From NCBI GenBank assembly GCA_026874595.1, contig CM049320.1, forward strand, positions 15,048,488 to 15,112,487: 64,000 bases of DNA, given 5' to 3'. The translations under genes were made by a program, and so were the position numbers. This document shows, piece after piece, positions 33,971 to 48,424 of this stretch; within the stretch, counting starts at the first letter, position 1, and each line of letters opens with the position of its first letter. Source of the stretch: Sipunculus nudus. Its lineage: Eukaryota > Annelida > Sipuncula > Golfingiida > Sipunculidae. The notes below the pieces were generated by a model. It did not search any database and had not been told where the DNA came from. It saw only the letters and a list, made by a program, of their open reading frames with translations.

Positions 33971-33975
<5 letters not shown>
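31331..33975. other. unannotated stretch with G/C homopolymers
   Basis: The palindrome GATGACGTCATC (CRE core) lies at 31454-31465. Poly-G runs sit at about 32571-32585 and 32944-32957, and a C12-G8 junction at 33349-33368. A short (AT)n lies at 32464-32481. The ORFs (31488-31679, 31779-32012, 33050-33265) have no recognisable domain. Confidence 0.5.

Positions 33976-34015
<40 letters not shown>
33976..34015. repeat. (AT)n microsatellite
   Basis: About 40 bp of AT alternation. Confidence 0.95.
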
Positions 34016-34019
<4 letters not shown>

Positions 34020-37000
34020 AAAAGGTTAAACGTTCAGGGTTTGATTCCGTCTACATTATCTACCCGTGATAAAAAATTTCCCAGATATATTGACACACTT
34101 TTATCACAAAGGGATCAGTTATACGAAGACAAGGCAAACTGGATGCCTCCCCTGATCCTGGCAAATGACCGATGATGGGGATCTGATATAAAGTTTACGA
34201 GTTTGGAAATTAGGTCAAGGTCCAAAACAAAATTTTATAGTCTTTCTGGCACCGGATGCAACTTTAAAAAATGTCGTGCTTCTCTGCCTTTAATGTTTCA
34301 TCAATTAGTACTTGGTCCTCGTAAAATTTCATAATTTAACTTCTGGAACATTCGTATAAAAATTTCTTTTAATTTCGTTCGGTAGCATTCACGAATGCCA
34401 AGCACGATTCCTTTTAGAACAATTTGAATAATTTTATATGGGTTTCAGTTTTCAATGAATGCATTATTTGAGCTTGGTTCGAATTTTATAATTCTTGAAA
34501 AAAAACTAAGAAGCAAATAATAAAACTTAGAAGTTATTAAAGCCTAAAAAGACAATACCAATCCAACTAAATGCATGCATGCTTGATAAAATTTGAATTG
34601 TGGCAGTGTAATCATGTTTGAATTTTAATATGTCGTTTTCAAATTATCAATGGATTAATCCACATCATTAGACTGTGAAAGTTAAAAAACATTAAACAAT
34701 TACATGAGATTATAAAATGAGATTAAGAACAATCAATTTTCAAATGAACACAATCTGTCATTTATCGCCATGAAGGCATTAACTCTATAAGTCGGTTTCC
34801 GCGACAAATCTCCAGCCTTAATTCATAAATAATGCACTTCCCTACTTTAAGCCGGGTACGTATTCCGCTGATTTTGATGAACGAAAAAATCGATGCTTTT
34901 GTCGAGCTTATATATATGTCATTCAACAGCAAAGGCTTTGGGATTCTCTTTGTCGTGTCAGCGAATTTTCTACTAACTCGCACGACAGAATCGGCATCGG
35001 CTTAGATTGAAAATGGGAAGGACATTTGTCGGATTCTAAGTATATCTGTCATATTGCTTACGCTTTTTTGGTCACAGATACATCACAATGGATGACATAT
35101 AGAGTTTTGTAGTTGAGCTTGGTCCGAAGAAAAAAGAAAATCGGGCATTTTTACACGTACATCGGACCAATATTACATCTCCCAACTGACAGATGCAACG
35201 TCCCGATTTATATGTTCAGGTCCCGATAATTGTCGCACGACATATATCAGCCCTGTATGGATCCGGCTTCAGGAACATAGCATGCTTCCGTCCATTATCT
35301 GTCCTCTTTTCAAGACATCCAGTCCATGAAAGAGTTACTTTTTCTCAGCTAAATCTCGGTTGTAAATACCATCCTGAGGCGACTAATTTCGTCCTTTTTG
35401 AGTTAACTCTGGTAATATATCCTGTTTCTTCACAGAGTCACTCATCACTCTATGTCGGATCTTCCTCCCAGCCATTATTCGCATCAATTGCTATCTAAAC
35501 AATAGCTCCCCGGAAAGCTAGATTAACTGAGAAGTGCAAATATGCTGGTCTCCGTTACATAATACTTGTTTCCTTGTCTCAGCTCCGCATCGATGGTTTT
35601 AGCCATCAACGTTTTGATGGATTAAATTTTATTAAAGTTAATAAAGGCACCTGTAATCATTGGTTCCCCATTCAAATAATAGTGAAAACCTAAATTAAAC
35701 ATACGTGATAAACATTGGCAACCCTCATTTACAAAAATGAGCATAGTTCAGATATTTATACCATAGGGATATCCCATCGAGGTTTCAATTCAAACGCCAA
35801 TTAATGTGAATTAATACAAACTTTTTTTGATTGCTTTACTTAACTCTCTTCGTAACCAAGAGGTCACCAAAATAACATATCAATCCGGAGCTGTGAAAGC
35901 TTTACAAATAATTAATTGATTTTTTTTTAACCAGTACAGTTTAACAAATTAGATATTTGTTGAAAGTGATTTGTCTCCCCGCATTAGGTCATGATTTATA
36001 GGTTCTTAATATAAAATATTTCTTATAGTTTAAGTTTAACAAATGGCCTCCAGGGGATAATACATCTTTTTTTAAACGAGCACTTTTAGAAAATCTTGTC
36101 CTCTTTCCAAGACATTTGACTTATATCATCATAAATTGTTTTCCATAATACTTTCTCTGGAAAAAATGTGCTAAGCATAACTGGCTTTAAGTGATTGGGT
36201 CACATTTCTCTGTTTTTCACGACGGTCCTTTTTCTTCTCTGACCTCTGAATGATTAATCGTTGTAACGAGATTATCTCCAGAAGAGCCATTGCGTTTAAT
36301 GTTTAAAATAATCAGACGGTTGCCGGCTTCCTGCCTAGAACTTCTCGCTTGACGATATCTTAGCCTCCCACCGGAGGAGGGTAGGGATGTAAGGGTTGAT
36401 GAGTTTATTTCTATATCAATATTTGGCTCCATTTTTTTCGCGACACTTCTTAAATAGGTCTCTCTCAGTGCAAAGACATCAACGTAATTTGTTTCTCTTG
36501 TCTTTGTTTATGCTAGGGCTCTGACTCGGCGGATTTTCAAAAACTAACTTTGGTCAGCGAACAGTTAAAGAATACATGTGCACTTTATATATAGTTAATT
36601 CTTTGTCTTATTGTGAAGGTCAAACGCCACTAGGGGCTATCTACGATCGCTTGATGATAGTAGCTTTCCAGCATGTATTACCTTTTCCAAATTATAAACC
36701 CATTTATAAACGTTATCTATTAAATTGAGCTGCCCTGTTATTTACATTAGCAAAGTCTAATAAATACACATAAATCGCGAAGTTTGGGTATTAGACATGT
36801 TAAACACGGAAGCACAAAAAAAGCTGAATTCCGATATAATTAAGAAGAAAAAAATATAGGAAATAAAGTACAAAACATCTTGCTCATTTCAGTTTTAAGC
36901 CTCTTGCCGGTAATTTTCTCTCATTCCTGTCAACTGATATCGGCATTTTTTAAGATCTTGCTTTTTCAGATTGACACTCGGGGTTACGGTTGGCATGGCC

Positions 37001-38529
37001 CTTACAATAAGACTAAATTGGACAATTAGACAATAGATTGCATGCTTTTATAAAAAAAGCATTCTAGATCATCTTGGTTTCTAATAAGCTGATAATTCGG
37101 TTAAACATGTTTACCTTTAAACTTCGTCACCGATATGTAAACGATTCGGCCATGCCACATTGTGTTTATGAGTTCATATGAACTGATTTATCAACCCAGT
37201 TTTCATGTCCATGTAATCTGGTTCAAGCATAATTTTCTGAGATAGATGACCCGTTGGTCGATCATCTCCTACTTGTCATTAACCGGACTTACCAGTTAAG
37301 AAATGTGTGCAGCTACATATTGAATCACTTGGTGACCAGGCGTTTGTATTGGCTTCCAAAAACAGAGGACAATAATAATTTTGATAGAAATGCAGGGGCA
37401 TATCCAGGATTGTGGGAATTGAGGTATCCAACCCAGGAGGACTAATGATAATATCTGAATAATGTTCCCCTTGGCCGGAAATGGACGGGGAGGGTGGGGA
37501 CAGGATTGGTCTGAAAATACCTTGAAAAAGGTTGCGGAGGCTGAATCAGGAGTGATCCGGATCCCGCCCCTCTGGACCCGTTTCTGTGATGATAACAAAT
37601 GTCTATTGTTCGAGAGCTGTTGAGCTAAAATATTTTACATTTCTATATTTGCAACAAACATAGAATGTCAATGATGTTGTAAATTCCGATGTTTTTTTTT
37701 CTTTTATTAAAAAATAATTCATAAGATACTACATGATAACAATATTTTACCTAACAAACATGTATAACATACCAATCGACATTCCGTGAACCTTACTATC
37801 AGTTATGCATGCCGTAATTGCTTAGTCAACCCATGAATATTCATGAGTTTAGTTAACCCTTACGGTCAAATATTCAGCTATGGAAGAGAGGATGCTTATT
37901 GAATCAGAGGCAGAAGTTACGGAACATTCCAGTCTGATTTTCGTTAGTTGCTTCAGTCTGTGTACGCAGCCTTTAACCTAGAAAATGTTTCATTACATGA
38001 AATAACGTGATAAATGAGTAGTTTGCCTTGTAATGGAATCTGAAATTTGAGTAGGCACCCAATAAAGAAAGAAGAGTTAAAACATATTTAATAAAACATG
38101 AATATATATAGACCTAATCAATATCTATATACACCTGTCTTGTTAATGGGAAATGGATATCAGTAACAATTATAATATACTGCATCGCATTTAAATATTC
38201 AATTAATGTAATCATTTTAAAATTTGAAAGTATCATCAAAACCTAATCAGGTACGGTGGCCCATAAGATACGCCAGCCATCTTAAATAGACAGTGTACAT
38301 AAGAAATGTTTTCAGAGCTAATGTATCGCATATAAAATGTTTAATGATTTTAAGAAAAAAAGTATAAAAATATATATTTAATTTTAAGAAAAAAATGTGT
38401 AAAAATATAAAAACCTCAACCAAATGTGGCCAAACTCTAATTAGGTCCGGAGACTCATAAGCTTAATCTGTAATTTTAATTAGAAGTGGATGCAAACTTA
38501 ATAAGAAGTAGATATGAGAGACAGTTTTT
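34016..38529. other. unannotated 4.5-kb stretch
   Basis: No mobile-element ends or gene-like exon are seen. A tandem duplication of about 35 bp (ATTTTAAGAAAAAAA units) lies at about 38350-38415. ORFs at 35193-35498 (101 codons) and 37296-37598 (minus, 100 codons) have no recognisable motif. Confidence 0.5.
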
Positions 38530-38645
38530 CAGATATCGCGTCGCAAAATTTGTTTACGGAGGGGCGGAGAGACAGAGAAGTACCTCGACAGACGGACGAA
38601 CAGACAGACCGACCAACGGAGCCGATCGCTGTATCCCCTGGTAAT
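38530..38645 (+). repeat. dispersed repeat with GACAGACGGACGAACAGACA run
   Basis: A run of imperfect GACAGACGGACGAACAGAC tetranucleotide-like units is followed by CCAACGGAGCCGATCGCTG. It resembles the 3' end of the repeat at 29295-29695 in its run, though the flanks differ. Confidence 0.5.
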
Positions 38646-39004
38646 CTGAAGTGAGAATAAGTACATGGTGACGCCATGACGTAGCTACATAGGTGACATA
38701 ACTCAAACAGGATTTCAATTATGCTCTTAATATTGGTGCAATAACATTCTAAAAAGCACAGTTTAGCGTATAATATCACGATAAATTGTCTGAACGTCTT
38801 AAGTTTTTTTATTGTTTTCCATATTCTCCGGACGGTTCACACTGAAGGTTTGCTTAAGGTTGAAATGGAGCCGTACATGGCCGTCGGTGAGTTATTCTCA
38901 AACAAGTAACATGGACAGCCAGAGCCCATCTTGGTCTGCTTATTTTTTTTAACGTGACCTACTTTGGGTCTGATTTGCATAATTAGGTCAACAAGTGTGG
39001 CACG

Positions 39005-41869
<2,865 letters not shown>

Positions 41870-41940
41870 TGACGTGGAAGTGTCCAACGAGACGTTAATA
41901 CCCGAAGAAAATGTCACCTTTCTTTGTTCTGTTGTCAACA
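41870..41940 (+). other. possible Ig-domain exon (71 nt), tentative
   Basis: A possible acceptor GGTTTTCAG ends at 41869 and a good donor (A followed by GTAAGA) begins at 41941. The enclosed frame encodes SNETLIPEENVTFLCSVV. The order of acidic residues, then VTFLC, resembles the B strand of an immunoglobulin fold, where the Cys is one of the disulphide pair. Read past the donor, a Trp follows 14 residues later, as in Ig C strands, so the splice call and the domain call partly compete. The polypyrimidine tract is weak, no partner exon was found, and 71 nt is short. Chance is the main alternative. Confidence 0.18.
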
Positions 41941-44743
41941 GTAAGAGAATCCCTCGGGTTTGTTGGCTTATGGTCCGATAATAAATCAGATACATGTATC
42001 GTATGAGGGCCTGTAATCCTCTGAGACGAAGCAGATTCAAATTTGTTCTTATGTCAATCCTTCCTGGGTTCTCGCGGAGTTGAATATTACCAGAAAAACA
42101 AAAAAAAATCCAGCCGTATCCTTTTGGTTTTACGTTTCACCATGATACATGATGCCCGCGCGTTTTTGTTTGTATTAAAACATAGTAATCAAATATAATC
42201 GGATATATTTTTATTTCAATCGGATATATCTTTTAAATTTTTTTTATATAAATCAATACCTTTTATCTCCAGTGTTTAACAAACTGTCATGGCATAACCA
42301 GATCATATGGCGAGGGAAATCTTCCCTTTAACGAACAGAATACTTTAATTAGGAAAGACTGTAGCAACACTTGAAGTGAACTACAATGATAAGAAATACA
42401 TGTTAAATCTAGATGAAGATTTGATACCAAAGAAAAAATACATTTGGATTATATTGGAGAAGATATTTTTTACTCAAGAATTATTTAATCCTATTTTGGA
42501 GATAAAGTTCCCGGATGAAACGAGGCGGTGAAACTTTCGCTGATTTACTTGCTTTTAATCAACAATGGTAACATTTTTACCGCAAGCTAGGCTAAATCCG
42601 CACTGTTAAATGCTCTCTCACTACTTTCATAGCTGCGTATTCTTACTGAGGGGGTAAATCGTATATATGTTATGTTAAATAATTCTGTTTGTAAATTTTC
42701 TAAAGAAGAAACTAATCCATTTATAGTAACAAGACGCATGCCTGGCATTCTCATCTTGTATAATAATAAAAAAAAGGAAATTCTGTAAGTGACTCAATTT
42801 GAAATCAAGATAATAACATTAAAATTATTGACAGGCAGGGGCCCTCTTTCTTTAGCAAGCGGGGGGGGGGTCTTCGTATTCCATCAGCCCGACACCCCAC
42901 CCAGCCCACACAGGACTAACGGAACATAACATATTTAAAACCAAACCCCATTTTGTGAATGCAGTGCACTAGAAATAATATTAACAGTGATGGATGCAGA
43001 ACCGTATTCTTTCAGTGAATCGTGATAGGGGTGTGGCAGGGGCTGCCCTCTCCCCCCCCCCCCCTCGCGTGGTGAGGAAAAGTTTCAAACGTTTCATTCT
43101 AAATTATGTCCACATGTTGGTTGTAAAGAAACAGTGAAAATCCCCACATAGGAAACCATCAATAAGTAAAATCCTTTGACATATATTATATTATATTATA
43201 TTATTGTAATAAGTTTAATGTGTTTTTTTTTTATTTTAGTGATTAATCGGTGGATGCCACAGTGTTATGGCAACGGATGAATCACTCATTTTCACATATT
43301 ATCACGTTATTTTGGAGGAACACTGCGACTGATTTTTGTTAATGACCGGTATTTTTACGGATTGAAATTAAAACTTTTTTATTGTAAAATTACATTGATT
43401 AGCAAACTGTGATACGGGGTGGGATTCTATGCGGAGCTTCGTTGTTGGGGGGGGGGGGGGGGGGGCTTGTATGCTTTTTACTGGGAGTATGAAGCTCATT
43501 AAAGTATTATAGTAAAAACACAGGCAAGAATATCTTGAAAGTGCAGAAGCACTCAGGCTTCGGGTTTGTTCTTTGTGAACATTTGCTGAATATTTTGTTT
43601 GTACTCATATAATCATGTAAAAATAGAAGTTATTAAGTAAAGCACAATTGTCAGTCCTATCAGTACCGCGCCATATGTAAGGAGATCTTGTGCTGCCGAG
43701 GTCCAACCCCTCTACTATGATTCCTGGACATACATTAGGTTAATAACATTTCTGTAATATTAACAGATGAACAACCAAAGACAAATAAACAGACGCGGTG
43801 CAAAACATTATCCCATTTGCTGAGATTTCATCTCTTCAAACCAAAGAGGTTCAAATTTAGGGGTATAGTGTCTTACGTAATCACTGTTCATGGTTTATCT
43901 CCAATTGGTTATACATATTCATTCTCTTTTGCCGTTACACATTGAGAAAATATTGCCGCAAGACATCAATTTTTTTATTTGCATATTACTTTACCTGGTG
44001 CCTTTCTGCAGACAATATATATGCAACAGACGACTTTTGCATTTGATTCTTTCCGTTGTCTCCCGTGCCATGCAATAGATGAAACAATGGTTCAAAGAAA
44101 TACCCGAACAGTTTAAGATAGGGCTACCCTCAAACGGGCTTTAGGCGTGTTTCTGCAGGTGGAGGCGAGGATTTATAGCAAAACTGTAACTTCGGCAGCA
44201 GGTGAAAAAGTCGGTCCACACGAGATGACTTGATTGATCACATAATTGTTTGACAAAATTACTCCAAATTGGCCCATTACGAATATGTAAAACGTAACAT
44301 GTGAGGAGTTGGTGGCAGCCAGAATGCAATGACCTCGGCCTGGGTAACTATACGGTTCCGGTTGATGCGCCGAAAGAAACGGCAAAAGAGATCGTACTCC
44401 CAACCCCTCCGAATCCATGAATTTACAATGAAGACGCCTGGCAATTTGCTGCTTTGTTACAAATTTGCCTTTCTTTATCTTCCTTGTCCCAGGTAGGAAA
44501 GTAAACAGTAAGACTTTTTTATGACCATCAGAACGCTTCTTATAACTGATGGTAGTTTGCCAAATCCACGTCATCAATATTCCTTGAGTTTTGAAGCTGT
44601 AAAAGTTTGATTTGTGTTATATAAATTGGTGCATCTTCTTCTTGTACTTTATACTCTGAAATAAAGAAGACAGTCAACACTCGCAAAGCGCAGGCGGACA
44701 AAAAGAACAAATATTGGCGCCTTCGAGTTTCAAAATGACAGTA
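41941..44743. other. unannotated stretch with poly-G/C runs
   Basis: A poly-G run of about 21 lies at 43444-43464, a poly-C run at about 43053-43066, G runs near 42860, and a short (TATAT)n at about 43180-43204. The 134-codon minus-strand ORF at 44173-44577 has no recognisable domain. Confidence 0.5.
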
Positions 44744-45645
44744 CAGTAGAACGCCTGTATTACGGTCACCATCGGGCCTTGATGAAAGTGGCCTTAATAC
44801 AGGAGTGGCCGTAATACAGGACTTAGCAAAGATAAGGGGGGGGGTTAAAATATAACACGAAACTAAGTTCAAATCTTTATTACAATCAACAAAATAAACG
44901 TATGTAAAGAGTATTAGTATAATTACTGTTATCAATAAAAAAATAATGGCCAAAGATATTGGAACCGAGTATGCGTAACATTTTACACATGTAACAATGT
45001 TAGTTTTGCATTCATAATAATTCCTGTATGAGTAAATTGTGCGATGTTTGCCGCACTGTTTTCGTTTGATGTGCGTGTTCAAAAGGACATTAAAGAAAGT
45101 TTAAAGATCCATAGTTTGCCTAACGTTTTTCTGATGACAAAATCATAGGGACCCGCTTGTTGTCATTCGTTAATTAAATGACAAACACCCTGATTAAGAT
45201 CCGGCACCCACAACTGATTCCTAAACATACACGCAGGTGGAAACACATGACTTACTATTGTGCATACTAATGAGGCTGAGTGGGGTAGTACGACGCTGGC
45301 TACGTGTCAAACAACTCAGTCACGGTCGAGTGGTTACCTTTATGTAGGCACTCATTAACACACAGGAATATGTGAGGGCGGACACTTGTGTAATGATATT
45401 GAGGTCAAAAGTGGCCGCTTGATTTGTTGAGCCCATGTCACGGGGTCACTGCCCCTGACCGTAATTGAGGCGTTTCCCGGCCTGCGGGACCTAGAGACCT
45501 GGCCGTAATACGGAATGGAGGAGTGACCGTAATCGACAACCAAATGATTATGAAATATAACGGTCGAAAATTCCGACCGGAAAATCTGACCGTTATAGAC
45601 GTATTGACCGTTATTGAGGCGTGGCCGTTAGCAGGCGCTCTACTG
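44744..45645. mobile_element. 902-bp pogo/Tigger-like MITE with TA target duplication
   Basis: The left end CAGTAGAACGCCTGTATTAC and the right end on the minus strand (CAGTAGAGCGCCTGCTAACG) form inverted repeats flanked by TA at 44742-44743 and 45646-45647. The TA duplication and CAGTAGAxC tip are typical of pogo/Tigger-type Tc1-mariner elements. Sub-terminal copies of GTGGCCGTAATAC and GACCGTTATTGAGGCG recur inward on both sides. The interior encodes no transposase. The 180-codon ORF at 44540-45082 (minus) straddles the left boundary, so it is not an element gene. Confidence 0.85.
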
Positions 45646-45934
45646 TACTATAATATAGCTATTTTATTTGCAGAAAAATATACATGAAGCGGATACAGAT
45701 CTATGATAAAAAAATGTCTAACGTTTCTTCTTTTAGAACATTCCCAGTTTTTGACTGTTATGAAGAATTTCCCTCTCAATTCATCTAGCCACGACGACAA
45801 AGCAAAACTGCCATGTATTATTCACCAAATTTACTTATTCACAGACTTGAATTGCTGTCTGCGTTATTCATAATAAGTGAGTCAGAAGAAAATATAAAGG
45901 TCAGCTGTATCGTATTTTACTCAAACTGGTCGTT

Positions 45935-46030
45935 TATAGCCAATCAGAGATTCTCGGTTGATGCATTTTGAATGACTGTCATCTATATGTATAAAGACCC
46001 GATGTCAACTGGGATTACATTGATAATTCT
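45935..46030 (+). promoter_or_regulatory. CCAAT-TATA promoter-like arrangement
   Basis: CCAATCAGAGA starts at 45940 and TATAAAG lies at 45990-45996, 50 bp downstream, a spacing usual for metazoan CCAAT/TATA promoters. Initiation would fall near 46020. No ORF of substance follows, so if real it would drive a spliced or non-coding transcript. Chance in AT-rich DNA is possible. Confidence 0.2.
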
Positions 46031-46222
46031 TGGGAGTTATTAGATGCATCAAATTCCGTTGAGCAAATTATTGTACTTAATCATAATCTATCCTGAAAAG
46101 TAATTGCACCCCTGGTGGTGATCAGGTACCGTTAGACTTTTTGTCAGATGATCCCTTGTCAGCAATATCAGGAACTGGACTTAAATCATATTTGTGTATT
46201 GACTGAAAAAGGTAACCAAATA

Positions 46223-46994
46223 GGAGCGTCAATTTATCTTCAAGGGTGGAGGCGATGACTCGGGAAGGGAGGGTAATCAAAGTTGGGAAAAAAACTGTGT
46301 CACACAGACCGTAGGGGGATCCAGAGCAACCCCCCCCCCCCTTAGCGATCGTATAATGTCATTAATTTATTTAGTTTATCTTTTGGCTGTGTTGCATACT
46401 TTATATGGCCCTAACGTTGGTTTATATATTATATCATTTCTATTTGTAGGATCGCAAAATCCTTACAAGCCATTTTAACTATGTTGCTGGGTGAGATATA
46501 GTGTGTTTAAACAAAGTTATTTCGAATTTATTCATTAAAGATTTTTAATTTATTTAAGAAATAACACTTTTTCAGATCAGAAAGGAGACTGAACATATGG
46601 CCTTGTTATTTTGTACAAAACCTTCGACGCTCCCTTTTTGATGAAGATGCTGAGCAAAGTATATTACACAAAATTACAATCTTGAGGCCGCACGGTGCCC
46701 CCTCTAAACGCCACTGCAGACAGCATTTATATTACAATTAAGTAAAAGGTTTTAGAAAGAAAAGTTATTATGTTTCCCGTATAGATTACTTCTAAATCAT
46801 TTTTAGATTTAGAATATTTCATAGTAAACTCAGAAATAGAAACAAAGTCTGTATTTCTGATTGTCAAAATATTTCATTTCCAATATAGACATTTATTATC
46901 TGAAGATAGGGGCATGATAATATTGACCTCCCCCCAACCCCCTTGCTGTGAGGTACAATATATAAACCCCCAAATTTTCCCTGTATTGACGCTC
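46223..46994. mobile_element. possible MITE with AGGAGCGTCAAT tips
   Basis: AGGAGCGTCAAT at 46223-46234 is mirrored by ATTGACGCTCCT at about 46983-46994. Beyond these 12 bases the arms are only loosely similar (G-rich on one side, C-rich on the other, when read inward). Poly-C lies at about 46330-46341. There is no obvious target duplication. Confidence 0.35.
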
Positions 46995-48424
46995 CTCTAC
47001 CCAAATATCGATTATGCTATTAAACGTGTAAATACAGAAAACGAACGCCCTCTCCCTCTTTCGGACATCGGCCGATGTTAAACCCAGCACTAGAACACTA
47101 TGCTTAAGTATACTAAAGTATACTTAACCCCTTACGTTTTTTTTTCTTCTCATTTTAACCCTGCAACCAGTCGTGTACAAGTGTTCTTTATGTTGACATA
47201 ATGAATCTCAAGTTTTATTATAACCGCTGCTTTTATGGCAAGGTTTTTCTGAGAATGACCACAAGGATGGACACTGAACAAGGAATTGTAATCATTTCAA
47301 TGAGAGCATGGTATCGCATCGTACATCCAGCCCAAGTTTATATGAGACAGCCGCTCTCGTTGGTCCGATTACACCGTTCTGGCAGAAGGTCATAAATCAG
47401 ACCAATCAGAGCGGACGTCTCAGTGTGCAGAAACTAAACATATCGTTAGAATAATTACATTCACATTTTACTACCGACTAGAAAGAACAGTACCAAAAAA
47501 ATCCACAAAAAGCGATTCAATTGGTCGCAAAAACCTTAGTTAGTGTTGCTCAATGACCGGGCTTTTCAGACGAAGAACTCTTAGTATATAATGAGATTAA
47601 ATCACGAAAGTACGTTTGGATTTCCAAGAGGTCGCTATAGATATATTGTAAACAGAGCCCTAATGGCATTAAAGGCTCCACCCTCCTAGAGTAAATTTAC
47701 TAATGATACAAAATAAATTGCCATCATTTACATATATTGTGTCCGAGACATGTAATAAAATAAAGCAGGGATGACGATGACTGCACTCAAGCTAGATTTA
47801 AGAGCGTGATAGTGGAGGCAAATTGGATAGGTCACTTAAGCTCCTTCCTCACAGAGAATAATTGCCAAAAATCTTTGCCACATAGTGCGCTTCCTTCCGC
47901 ATGAATGAAATGTAACTTGTCGCGGCAGGCGATTATTTAACAAATTGCTCTCGATGTTCTATTATTGTCTCTATCAGGAAGGTATGGGTGCATTCTCGTC
48001 CGTGTGTGTGAGTGTGTTTCTGTGGATGTTGTTCACAAAATAACTCAGGCAGTTCTTACCAAGATCTCACTAAATGATCAGGGCAATTTTGGAATGGGCC
48101 AATAAGAATCGATTAGAATTTGGTGCTGATCCAGCATCTTCTCCGGATGCTTGGGAGTCATCAAGGACTATTCACTAATGTACGGTAAGTTTTTTTTTTA
48201 CGGATAAACCTGTATAGGCGTAAATTAAGTCAGTGCACAGAAGGTCACGCTTGAGCACCGAGCACCTCGGTTTGACGGAGGTTAACCTCTATTCTGCTAT
48301 TCTGTTTTTATTTTTATTAACCAAATATATGTTATATTGTTATACTTATATGCCTGACAATCAAAATAACTATGGTGATCTATCCTAGCGCCTATCTACG
48401 GTCACTATCAAGGGAATGACTCCA
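46995..48424. other. unannotated stretch
   Basis: Apart from the hairpin at 47343-47422, nothing is recognised. The ORF at 47201-47395 overlaps the hairpin and carries no domain. Confidence 0.5.
47343..47422. repeat. 80-bp hairpin with 28-bp arms
   Basis: The left arm TGAGACAGCCGCTCTCGTTG, then GTCCGATT, pairs with the right arm AATCAGACCAATCAGAGCGG, then ACGTCTCA, with about five mismatches and a loop of about 24 bases. The stem contains ATTGG/CCAAT-like motifs. It could be a tiny MITE or a structured transcript. Confidence 0.7.

Noticed and set aside
44540-45082. 180-codon minus-strand ORF, the longest in the window
   Set aside because: It starts inside the pogo-like MITE and ends outside it, crossing the element boundary at 44744. 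It has no recognisable domain, and the hydrophobic run comes from AT-rich sequence.
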